Assembly: GCA_050011095.1 (NCBI GenBank)
Contig: JBEKJU010000020.1
Span: forward strand, 1-26,157
Reading direction: 5' to 3'
DNA length: 26,157 nucleotides
DNA from: JBEKJU01 sp050011095
GTDB taxonomy: Bacteria; Desulfobacterota; Syntrophorhabdia; Syntrophorhabdales; WCHB1-27
In this document: positions 1 to 6,238 of the stretch, piece by piece
How positions within the stretch are numbered: position 1 is the first letter of the stretch
Layout: every line of letters starts with the position of its first letter
Translations under genes and position numbers: made by a program
The notes under the pieces: generated by a model
The model's database searches: none
What the model saw: only the letters and a program-made list of their open reading frames with translations
What the model was told of the DNA's origin: nothing

Positions 1-573
1 TACTTCTCGTGTGTCAATTGCATGGATTACTCCCCCAGTGCCAACGCGGCTTATAGCACAACCGCCACAAGCGTCACCAACGGCGTAAACTCCTGGAGCG
101 GGATTGTCACTCAGGGGAATGAAGTCTCAAACTACTACGCTGGCACCGTGGGCGGCACTGCATCTAAGGCGGTCGTGACTACCACGGGCACCGTAGGCGG
201 GGGGAGCGGTTCGTATTACAACCTGATGGATGACTACGGCAATGTCGCCAGTCAAGTGGGTACCTTTTACAACTGGATCACGTCCCAGACCGGCGAGACG
301 AATGCCGGAAACCCCCAGATACAGAACCTTTTCCAATGGGTCGGCAACACCACCCATACCAGCAAGTCCGGTCATAATACCCTTGAGGGCCTCGATGCCA
401 GCTTCGCGGGCACGCTCCTTGGCACCTTGCAGGTCGAGTTCGACGGGAGCAACAACCTCTACACACTGTTCACGCCCGAAGGCGCGCCGACGCCTATCCC
501 GCCGGGAGTGCTCCTTCTGGCCCCCGGCCTCTTCGGCCTGATCGGCTGGAGAAGGAAGATGTGGCATAGCTGA
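1..573 (+). CDS. VPLPA-CTERM-type exosortase-sorted secreted protein, 3' part only
   Basis: The reading frame is open from the first base of the window. The first in-frame ATG (position 22) is not followed by a signal peptide, so the true start lies upstream and this is the C-terminal part of a larger protein. The body is rich in Ser, Thr, Gly, Asn and aromatic residues, as in extracellular proteins, with no recognisable domain. The C-terminus has the tripartite sorting signal: a TPIPPG motif, a hydrophobic helix (VLLLAPGLFGLIG) and a basic WRRK tail followed by MWHS. This matches the VPLPA variant of PEP-CTERM signals, which XrtD-type exosortases recognise, cut and probably anchor or release at the cell surface. 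An XrtD-type gene lies at 20275-21888, so a matching sortase is encoded nearby. The function of the mature protein cannot be told from the sequence. Confidence 0.8.
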   Translation, partial: YFSCVNCMDYSPSANAAYSTTATSVTNGVNSWSGIVTQGNEVSNYYAGTVGGTASKAVVTTTGTVGGGSGSYYNLMDDYGNVASQVGTFYNWITSQTGETNAGNPQIQNLFQWVGNTTHTSKSGHNTLEGLDASFAGTLLGTLQVEFDGSNNLYTLFTPEGAPTPIPPGVLLLAPGLFGLIGWRRKMWHS

Positions 574-585
574 GGCAATGCCTGG

Positions 586-618
586 ACGCGACCGGCCAGG
601 CGCAACGGCCGGCCGCGT
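586..618. terminator. GC-rich hairpin after the sorted-protein gene
   Basis: Arms ACGCGACCGGCC (586-597) and GGCCGGCCGCGT (607-618) pair over 12 positions with one mismatch and a 9-base loop. It begins 12 bases after the stop codon at 573 and ends before the ribosome binding site at about 655. A U-run is lacking, so it may be a weak or Rho-assisted terminator, or only an RNA-stabilising hairpin. Confidence 0.45.
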
Positions 619-666
619 CTTCGGGCGAGGCGAAAGGCAGGGAAACAACAATATGGAGGAGATACG

Positions 667-2355
667 ATGAAAATCGGTAAAATTATGATGCTGGTGCTCC
701 TGGCGGGCGTTCTGCTCGTTGCGGCGGGCACCGCCAACGCCACGACAACCATCAATATCTACGGCTGCTCGGCGCAGTTCTTCCTGTGGTCCTCGATGAA
801 CTCGGGGAACCCCTCCGCGGGCACGCCCAACTTCCTCGCTGACACGGCAGCCAACGGCGGCGCGGCCTGCTCAAGCGTCACCTGGGCCTACGACAGCGCG
901 GGGACGAACTATTTCTGGGCCTCGGGCACCGGGTGCAGCAACCCGAACATCGTTGGCGACGGCAGCGGTAACATCGTTATCAGCGTCGCCTACAAGACGT
1001 CGAATGACGCGATATGGTCCGTCAACGGCGTAGAGGACCCGGAGAACACCAGCGGCAGCAGTTTCTGCGCTGCGGTCGGCGGGCTGTACACCCAGAGAAA
1101 ACTGGCAAGCGGCACCGTTTCGGGCACGTGCAATAGCGGCTCCTGCACGGGTACGTCCTGCACCAGCGGCACCACCGCGTGCACGAACACCGCGACCTGC
1201 CAGACCGTCACCCTGGGGGCCTCGGACGAGAAGGCCGACTTCTTCACCCAGGTATCCTGGGGGAACAAGTACGGCGTCTATTACACGACCAGCAACCCCG
1301 TGATCTGCCGGGAGTTCGGTCCGTCCGGGACGACGTGCATCAATGGCACAACCCCGGCCGAACCGGCGCCCTCTGACGTCAACCTCGCCTGGTACAACCC
1401 CATCGCCGACCCCACCGCCTTTTATGTGAACAAGGCGGTGACGGAATACACGTGCGTGGGCGGGACCAATGCCGGCGACATGTGCAACCCCTCGGATAGC
1501 CCCGCGGACTGCGGCGGCGGCGGCACGTGCACCCAGGCGACCATCACCAACATCTCCCGCATGATGGCCGCCCAGATTTTCACGGGCCAGGCCAAAAACT
1601 GGAGCGACCTTGGCGGCGGCTTCACGAGCATCCCCATCTGGGCCTGCATGCGCCACACGGGGGCCGGGACGAATATCACCTTTGACTACGCCGTCCTGGG
1701 CCATGACCATACGTGGCTGCCGCAGGGGGCGGTCATGTTGAATGAAGACTCCATACAAAAGAACACAGGCGCCGAAAACGTCTACTTCTACGACACGATA
1801 ACCAGCCAGTTGGCGTGCGTCAACGGGGAGATAAGCAGCGGGACGTATAACTCCACCGGCTCCGCCATCGGCGCCATCGGCTACACGGACGCCGACCGGT
1901 CGACGGCGATCGGCTCGGGCACGTCGCTGCCCAACGTAGTGATGCTGAACTACAACGGCATCCTCCCGAGCCGGAGGAACGTCCGGAACGGTGTCTACGA
2001 CTTCTGGTCCAAGAACTACCTCTACTTCAGCCCGACGGCCGCCAACTGCCCTCCGTCATACCCGGGGTGCAGCACCACGGGGACAAACTTCACGGTCTTC
2101 GACGCGCTGACAAGGTATGCCAGCAACCCCGCGATGATCACCGCCCTCCCCACCGGCAAGGGGAACTTCTGGGCCGCCATTGGTACCGGCACCGGCGTCC
2201 CTACTCAAACGAATTACTCCTGCAACCCCACGTCCTCGTCGTGCCCGACGCCGCCGGCCATTCCGACGGGCGAAATGTATTATATGAAGGCCGGAGCGGA
2301 TATACTCCCCGGTCCTGTTACTGGTAATAATCCCAATAATCCGCAGAATCCGTAA
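667..2355 (+). CDS. secreted cysteine-rich PstS-like substrate-binding-domain protein
   Basis: The 562-residue protein starts at an ATG preceded by GGAGGA (about 655-660). Residues 1-25 form a signal peptide ending in ANA. The mature protein resembles periplasmic binding proteins of the PstS family: AAQIFTGQAKNWSDL (301-315) corresponds to the conserved 'IF.G...NW.D' helix, RHTGAGTN (329-336) to the phosphate-loop region, and GAIGYTDAD (near 402-410) to the conserved 'GAIGY' strand. It is longer than typical PstS (about 340 residues) and carries two Cys-rich insertions, at residues 155-178 (five Cys) and 263-288 (four Cys). The Asp and second Ser that bind phosphate in E. coli PstS appear replaced by Thr331 and Ala333, so phosphate may not be the ligand. 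No transporter genes are adjacent, so a stand-alone extracellular binding or matrix role is possible. A strong hairpin follows the gene. Confidence 0.75.
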   Translation: MKIGKIMMLVLLAGVLLVAAGTANATTTINIYGCSAQFFLWSSMNSGNPSAGTPNFLADTAANGGAACSSVTWAYDSAGTNYFWASGTGCSNPNIVGDGSGNIVISVAYKTSNDAIWSVNGVEDPENTSGSSFCAAVGGLYTQRKLASGTVSGTCNSGSCTGTSCTSGTTACTNTATCQTVTLGASDEKADFFTQVSWGNKYGVYYTTSNPVICREFGPSGTTCINGTTPAEPAPSDVNLAWYNPIADPTAFYVNKAVTEYTCVGGTNAGDMCNPSDSPADCGGGGTCTQATITNISRMMAAQIFTGQAKNWSDLGGGFTSIPIWACMRHTGAGTNITFDYAVLGHDHTWLPQGAVMLNEDSIQKNTGAENVYFYDTITSQLACVNGEISSGTYNSTGSAIGAIGYTDADRSTAIGSGTSLPNVVMLNYNGILPSRRNVRNGVYDFWSKNYLYFSPTAANCPPSYPGCSTTGTNFTVFDALTRYASNPAMITALPTGKGNFWAAIGTGTGVPTQTNYSCNPTSSSCPTPPAIPTGEMYYMKAGADILPGPVTGNNPNNPQNP

Positions 2356-2372
2356 ACGCGAATACCCTGTCC

Positions 2373-2406
2373 GTTTCAAGGGGCTCCCTCGGGAGCCCCT
2401 TGAAAC
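2373..2406. terminator. perfect 34-base inverted repeat (16-bp stem), likely terminator
   Basis: GTTTCAAGGGGCTCCC (2373-2388) and GGGAGCCCCTTGAAAC (2391-2406) are exact reverse complements separated by TC. It starts 17 bases after the stop of the PstS-like gene. The symmetric flanks (GTTTCAA/TTGAAAC) could make it bidirectional. No U-run follows, so it may need Rho or simply protect the mRNA 3' end. Confidence 0.7.
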
Positions 2407-2455
2407 ACGGGCGGAAGTGGAAAGAAAGCGGAGTTTTAAGGAGGAGGCGGACAAC

Positions 2456-2638
2456 ATGTCGGCGATTTATATCATGTGGGTCGTTCTTCCGGCCCTTTTC
2501 CTGGTCGGGACGCTCGTGATGAGGGCGCGAGAAGGCAGGGCCGGGCGGAGGGACGAGTCGGGCGTGGATCCCATGTTCCGGCGAGACCGTCCGGTCGGCC
2601 GCCGCGAGCCCCGGAGCACGGCCGGCCGCGGGAGATAG
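2456..2638 (+). CDS. single-helix membrane microprotein, 60 aa
   Basis: The ATG at 2456 is chosen because AAGGAGGAGG (2438-2447) lies 8 bases upstream; an in-frame ATG at 2417 has no such site. Residues 3-22 form one hydrophobic transmembrane helix (YIMWVVLPALFLVGTLVM). The remainder is a highly basic, Arg-rich tail, predicted to be cytoplasmic by the positive-inside rule. I do not recognise a family. The gene ends 8 bases before the zinc-ribbon gene and the two probably form a small operon starting after the hairpin at 2373-2406. Confidence 0.6.
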   Translation: MSAIYIMWVVLPALFLVGTLVMRAREGRAGRRDESGVDPMFRRDRPVGRREPRSTAGRGR

Positions 2639-2646
2639 GTGCTGAA

Positions 2647-2907
2647 ATGGCGGAGTTCTGTGCATATTTACGTTGCGGCGGGTGCGGGAAGGAATTTCCC
2701 GTGGAGCTCGCCAAAATGAGAACGGGATTCACGCACCCCTGTCCTTCTTGCGGACTGGCGCGGAGGATATCGGAAAAGGAGGCTATTCGGGCGCACCGGA
2801 GGCTCGATGAGCTGGAGCATGCAGCGGGAAAGACGCCCATGGCGGGTAGCGTCTCTCTGTACCGGCCCTTGCCGGAAGGGACAAGGGAACGAAGCGAAAG
2901 GGCATAA
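2647..2907 (+). CDS. small zinc-ribbon protein, 86 aa
   Basis: A start at ATG 2647 is preferred: GGAG at 2631-2634, overlapping the end of the previous gene, precedes it, and the conserved part begins here. A longer open frame from 2476 would almost completely overlap the microprotein in another frame. Cys10-x2-Cys13 and Cys32-x2-Cys35 (CGGCG and CPSCG) make a classic zinc ribbon. The C-terminal half is charged and has no visible domain. Such small rubredoxin-like or FmdB-like ribbons are often regulatory or scaffold proteins, but no specific function can be assigned. Translational coupling with the upstream microprotein is likely from the 8-base spacing. Confidence 0.6.
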   Translation: MAEFCAYLRCGGCGKEFPVELAKMRTGFTHPCPSCGLARRISEKEAIRAHRRLDELEHAAGKTPMAGSVSLYRPLPEGTRERSERA

Positions 2908-3283
2908 GGAAGAAGGACAGACCCAAAATTCACGGAATGTTAACAGTTCCGCCTAGCGGCTCTTAACGCGTCCATTATACCCTTACAGTCGACATAAGTA
3001 CTTTACTTTTGGCCGCCTTTCCGTTTACCTTAAGGGAGTGGCGGCGCTATTCTGACTATAAGTATAAGCATCCCAGGCCCGTCGCGCCTGCAAGGGAATG
3101 GGGCGGTTTGCGTGCGGCGGGTTTTTGCATGAAGGTATCAGTCGTGGAAATACGCGCGTACAGCTTGGCCATTACGATGTGCGACGGCGGTAGCGTGCTT
3201 TAGGGGCAGTGACAAGTGGAAAGTGAAAAGTGAAAAGGGGCATAGGGCGACCCGCGTGACCGGGCGTGAGAAAGGGGTTGATA
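2908..3283. other. 376-base non-coding stretch with small palindromes and a purine-rich repeat
   Basis: No convincing gene is present. An open frame from a TTG at 3009 to 3203 lacks a ribosome binding site and has no protein-like composition. Two adjoining dyads lie at 2933-2951 (CGGAA, a 9-base spacer containing the palindrome TGTTAACA, TTCCG) and 2949-2959 (CCGC-CTA-GCGG). Near the right end, 3216-3240 is a GTGGAAAGTGAAAAGTGAAA-type purine repeat related to the tandem array between gmd and fcl. No clear sigma-70 or sigma-54 promoter was found, although the AT-rich TATAAGTATAAG at about 3057-3068 could contain a -10 element. Confidence 0.5.
3271..3277 (+). promoter_or_regulatory. ribosome binding site that decides the coiled-coil start
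   Basis: AAAGGGG with a 6-base spacer to GTG 3284. No comparable site precedes GTG 3266. Confidence 0.5.
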
Positions 3284-3661
3284 GTGGAAAAGGAGCATTT
3301 TGAGATACTGCTGGAAGACATCAAAGAGAAGTTTGAGCTGATCCTTGAAGGCCACTCCTCGTTGAACAAAAAAATCGATACAGTGTACGAAAATCTCAAC
3401 GATAAAATCGATACGGTGTACGAAAACATGAACGTGAAAATAGACGCGGTTTACGAAAATCTCAACGGGAAAATCGAAATGAACGGCCTGAAAATAGACG
3501 CGCTCAATACGAAGATCGACGAGGTCGATGCCAGACTCTCCAAGAAGATAGACGAGGTCGATGCCAGACTCTCCAAGAAGATAGACGGGGTGGCCGCGGA
3601 CCTTACCGCCCACCGCGCCGATACGGAAAGCCATCCAAAAGGGTACAGGGTCTCGGAATGA
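3284..3661 (+). CDS. hendecad-repeat coiled-coil protein, 125 aa
   Basis: The GTG at 3284 is preferred over the in-frame GTG at 3266 because AAAGGGG (3271-3277) lies 6 bases before it. The protein is almost entirely alpha-helical. After an N-terminal MEKEHFEILLEDIKEKFE segment come 11-residue repeats of the form KID-x-V-x-x-x-L-x-x: three KIDTVYENLND-like units (3371-3469), a 14-residue irregular pair, then KIDEVDARLSK twice and KIDGVAADLTA. Eleven-residue periodicity predicts a right-handed or straight coiled coil that oligomerises. There is no signal peptide or membrane helix, so it is probably cytoplasmic. It lies 63 bases upstream of gmd, but nothing shows that it acts in polysaccharide synthesis. 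Similar short KID-repeat coiled-coil proteins occur in sulfate-reducer-type genomes as hypothetical proteins. Confidence 0.7.
   Translation: MEKEHFEILLEDIKEKFELILEGHSSLNKKIDTVYENLNDKIDTVYENMNVKIDAVYENLNGKIEMNGLKIDALNTKIDEVDARLSKKIDEVDARLSKKIDGVAADLTAHRADTESHPKGYRVSE
3371..3610 (+). repeat. 33-bp in-frame tandem repeats in the coiled-coil gene
   Basis: Units of 33 bases encode 11 residues each: 3371-3403, 3404-3436 and 3437-3469, then, after a 42-base irregular stretch, 3512-3544, 3545-3577 and 3578-3610. The units at 3512 and 3545 differ at a single base, which indicates a recent duplication. Confidence 0.75.
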
Positions 3662-3671
3662 GCGTGTGGAA

Positions 3672-3683
3672 GCATCGCGATGC
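3672..3683. promoter_or_regulatory. 12-bp perfect palindrome upstream of gmd
   Basis: GCATCGCGATGC lies in the 63-base gap between the coiled-coil gene and gmd, 41 bases before the gmd start. It could be an operator or chance. No good -35/-10 pair was seen beside it: TTGACG at 3686-3691 lacks a -10 at proper spacing. Confidence 0.25.
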
Positions 3684-3724
3684 CTTTGACGGAAGGGCTG
3701 CTGGATAAAAGGTAGAGGATTGCC

Positions 3725-4867
3725 ATGAAACGAGCACTGATTACCGGGATTACCGGTCAGGACGGCTCATATCTCGCCGAGTTTCTGCTGTCGAAGGGGT
3801 ACGAGGTGCACGGCCTCATCCGCCGCGCCTCCACCTTCAACACGGGTAGGATAGATCACATCTACACGGATCCCCATATGCCGGAGGCGCACCTGTTTCT
3901 TCACTACGGCGACCTCTCCGACTCGGGCCAGCTTGGCCACCTGATTTACAATATTCAACCCGCCGAGGTGTACCATCTGGCGGCACAGAGTCACGTCCGG
4001 GTGAGCTTCGATATGCCCGAATACACGGGGGATTCAACAGGCCTCGGGACGACGAGACTATTGGAGGCCATCAGGCGGAGCGGCATCGCCACTAAATACT
4101 ACCAGGCCTCCTCGTCCGAGCTGTTCGGCGCGTCTCCCCCTCCACAGAACGAGAAGACGCCCTTCCACCCGAAAAGCCCGTATGCGGCCGCGAAACTCTA
4201 CGCGTACTGGATGACGGTGAATTACCGGGAAGGATATAATCTTTTCGCGTGCAACGGCATCCTCTTCAACCACGAATCACCGCGGCGGGGGGAGACCTTC
4301 GTAACGCGCAAGATCACCAGGGCCGTGGCGAACATACTCAAGGGCAACCAGAAGATGCTCTATCTCGGAAACCTGAACGCCAGGAGGGACTGGGGGTTTG
4401 CCCCTGAGTATGTGGAGATGATGTGGCTCATGCTCCAGCAGGAGGCGCCGGATGATTACGTGGTAGGCACCGGGGAGAGCCATACGGTGAGGGAGTTCGT
4501 TGACGCGGCCTTCTCTTACATGGGCGTGCGGCTTGAATGGCGGGGCAAGGGGCCCGGGGAGACCGGCGTCGTCGGCTCCTCCACCTGGGAGCACCTGACG
4601 GCCGGTACGGTCCTCGTGCAGGTGGACCCCCGGTACTTCCGCCCCACGGAGGTGGAAGCCCTCCATGCGGACATCGGCAAGGCGAGGGACAGGCTCGGCT
4701 GGGAGCCGCGTGTCACCCTGGACGAACTCGTCAAGGTCATGGTGGACTGCGACGTACAGGCCGTGGGCCTAAAACCCCCGTGTCAGGGGCTTGAGGCATC
4801 CAGGTGCAAAGGCTTCGACTATACGAACCACGACTTTTCCATTTACGAGCAGATAAGGGAACGATAA
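3725..4867 (+). CDS. gmd: GDP-mannose 4,6-dehydratase
   Basis: This extended short-chain dehydrogenase converts GDP-D-mannose to GDP-4-keto-6-deoxy-D-mannose, the first step toward GDP-L-fucose, in the cytoplasm. The 380 residues match the family length. The NADP-binding GITGQDGSYL motif is at residues 8-17. The active site shows Ser-Ser-Glu132 (SSSELFG) and the Tyr153-x3-Lys157 pair (SPYAAAKLY). The N-terminal RRAS(T)FNTGRI and the RRDWGFAPEYVE segment are diagnostic of Gmd. The C-terminus ends with the family's GLKPP...GFDYTNH tail. AGAGGA precedes the ATG. The next gene, fcl, completes the pathway after a 124-base spacer filled with purine-rich repeats. Confidence 0.96.
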   Translation: MKRALITGITGQDGSYLAEFLLSKGYEVHGLIRRASTFNTGRIDHIYTDPHMPEAHLFLHYGDLSDSGQLGHLIYNIQPAEVYHLAAQSHVRVSFDMPEYTGDSTGLGTTRLLEAIRRSGIATKYYQASSSELFGASPPPQNEKTPFHPKSPYAAAKLYAYWMTVNYREGYNLFACNGILFNHESPRRGETFVTRKITRAVANILKGNQKMLYLGNLNARRDWGFAPEYVEMMWLMLQQEAPDDYVVGTGESHTVREFVDAAFSYMGVRLEWRGKGPGETGVVGSSTWEHLTAGTVLVQVDPRYFRPTEVEALHADIGKARDRLGWEPRVTLDELVKVMVDCDVQAVGLKPPCQGLEASRCKGFDYTNHDFSIYEQIRER

Positions 4868-4875
4868 AAACAGTG

Positions 4876-4970
4876 AAAAGGGGAAAGTGAGAAGCAAGGG
4901 CAGAGAAAAGTGAGAAGGGGAAAGTGAGAAGGGGAAAGTGAGAAGGGGAAAGTGAGAAGCAAGACCAGAG
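4876..4970. repeat. purine-rich tandem repeat array between gmd and fcl
   Basis: The 14-base unit GTGAGAAGGGGAAA occurs three times without change (4910-4923, 4924-4937, 4938-4951) and again in part at 4952-4959. A longer direct repeat starting GGGGAAAGTGAGAAGCAAG brackets it (4880-4905 and 4945-4970, 26 bases each, two differences). A degenerate relative is at 3216-3240. It encodes no plausible protein on either strand. Confidence 0.85.
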
Positions 4971-4991
4971 ATACGGAGGGCGGTGGTTTGC

Positions 4992-6131
4992 GTGAAGCAT
5001 AAAAGAATAACCATCACGGGCGGAAAAGGCTTTCTGGGGACGCACCTGATCCGCCGCATGACGGAGAAGGGCTTTTCCCATATCGCCATAGCCGACCTGC
5101 CGGATTACAATCTTGTGGATATGGCGGATGTGCGGCGGCTCTATGAGGAGACCGGGCCCGACATAGTCGTGCACCTCGCGGCCAAGGTGGGCGGCATCGG
5201 GTTCAATCAGGAGAACCCGGCGTCCCTCTTCTACGAGAACGCCATGATGGGTATCCAACTCCTCCACGAGGGGTACGCGCGGGGCATCGAGAAGTTCGTC
5301 GCCCTGGGGACGATCTGCGCCTACCCGAAGTTCACCCCCCTGCCCTTCCACGAGGATGACATCTGGAACGGCTATCCCGAGGAGACCAATGCGCCTTACG
5401 GGCTGGCCAAGAAGATGATGCTCGTCCAGTCTCAGGCCTATCGCCGGCAGTACGGCTTCAACTCCATCTTCCTCCTCCCGGTGAACCTGTATGGTCCGGG
5501 TGACAATTTCCGGTTCGCCTCCTCCCACGTCATCCCCGCCCTTATCCGGAAGTTCCATCTCGCCAACCTGCTATCCCAGGGCGCTTACGACGCGGTCATC
5601 GATGATTTGCTGATGAACGGGGAGAACGAGTTTGTCATCAGCGGCGGAAAGACCCTGATCGACAAAAATTCCCACAAAGAAGACCTCCTCGCCGTGCTTA
5701 GGCACTTTGGCATCTCCCTGTCTCCCGATGGTTCTTCATCGTCGGTCGTCCCAGCCGAAGGCGGTCGTCCGTCGTCCATCGGCTCCCCCGTCGTCGAAGT
5801 CTGGGGCACCGGTGCGGCTACGCGCGAGTTCTTCTACGTGGAGGACGCGGCCGAGGCGATCATGCTTGCCATGGAAAGGTACGACAAGAGCGAGCCCGTG
5901 AACATCGGCGCCGGCTTCGAGATATCCATCAAAGATTTGGTGGACCTTATTGTGGAATTGACGGGCTTTCGGGGACATGTCGCGTGGGACACTACCAAAC
6001 CGGACGGCCAGCCGAGAAGGCAGTTGGATACGGCGCGGGCGCTCAAGGAATTCGGGTTCAGGGCGAAGACGGGCTTCGGGGAAGGGTTGATGAAAACCAT
6101 CGAGTGGTACAGGGGAAGAATGACCCGGTAA
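4992..6131 (+). CDS. fcl: GDP-L-fucose synthase with an unusual internal insertion
   Basis: This enzyme (GDP-4-keto-6-deoxymannose 3,5-epimerase/4-reductase) makes GDP-L-fucose from the Gmd product. GTG 4992 is chosen because GGTGG lies 5 bases and GGAGG 12 bases upstream; a GTG at 4983 sits only 3 bases from GGAGG. The NADP motif GGKGFLG is at residues 10-16 and the catalytic Tyr136-x3-Lys140 lies in APYGLAKKMM. The family signatures NLYGPGDNF and SHVIPALIRKFH are present. Between LIRKFH (184-189) and VWGTG (270-274) there are about 80 residues where E. coli Fcl has about 11. The second half of this insertion is a Ser/Gly/Pro-rich low-complexity stretch, coded by GTCGTCC-type repeated DNA. 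The frame is intact, so the enzyme may be active with a long surface loop; the total length is 379 versus about 315 usual. Confidence 0.9.
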   Translation: MKHKRITITGGKGFLGTHLIRRMTEKGFSHIAIADLPDYNLVDMADVRRLYEETGPDIVVHLAAKVGGIGFNQENPASLFYENAMMGIQLLHEGYARGIEKFVALGTICAYPKFTPLPFHEDDIWNGYPEETNAPYGLAKKMMLVQSQAYRRQYGFNSIFLLPVNLYGPGDNFRFASSHVIPALIRKFHLANLLSQGAYDAVIDDLLMNGENEFVISGGKTLIDKNSHKEDLLAVLRHFGISLSPDGSSSSVVPAEGGRPSSIGSPVVEVWGTGAATREFFYVEDAAEAIMLAMERYDKSEPVNIGAGFEISIKDLVDLIVELTGFRGHVAWDTTKPDGQPRRQLDTARALKEFGFRAKTGFGEGLMKTIEWYRGRMTR

Positions 6132-6238
6132 CTGCCCGATCGCCCTCCCCCGTCCATCGATCTTTCACGTTGCCCCCCGGTTAGCATGGTTCGACCCCGG
6201 ACCACGCGCCGACCGGTTATTAAAGAGGTGTCCGCCTG

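Noticed and set aside
871..1758. 295-codon minus-strand open frame
   Set aside because: It is antisense to the PstS-like gene, has low-complexity Ala/Gly/Arg/Val composition typical of a GC-rich shadow frame, and no ribosome binding site or domain.
3104..3120. TGGGGCGGTTTGC as a possible sigma-54 promoter
   Set aside because: The GG and GC elements do not have the required 10-base spacing in any register tried.
3009..3203. 64-codon plus-strand open frame from a TTG
   Set aside because: No ribosome binding site and no protein-like features; the region also carries palindromes and repeats, so it is treated as non-coding.
2908..3283. Possible c-di-GMP (GEMM) riboswitch, which would suit an EPS locus
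   Set aside because: No recognisable GEMM core or tetraloop-receptor pattern was found by eye here or in the other gaps.
4876..4970. Tandem repeats as a possible CRISPR array
   Set aside because: Units are 14 bases and directly adjoining, without unique spacers, and there are no cas genes.
4737..5558. 273-codon minus-strand open frame covering the repeat array
   Set aside because: It is antisense to gmd and fcl, and its middle is the purine repeat translated as Ser/His/Phe/Pro low-complexity sequence.
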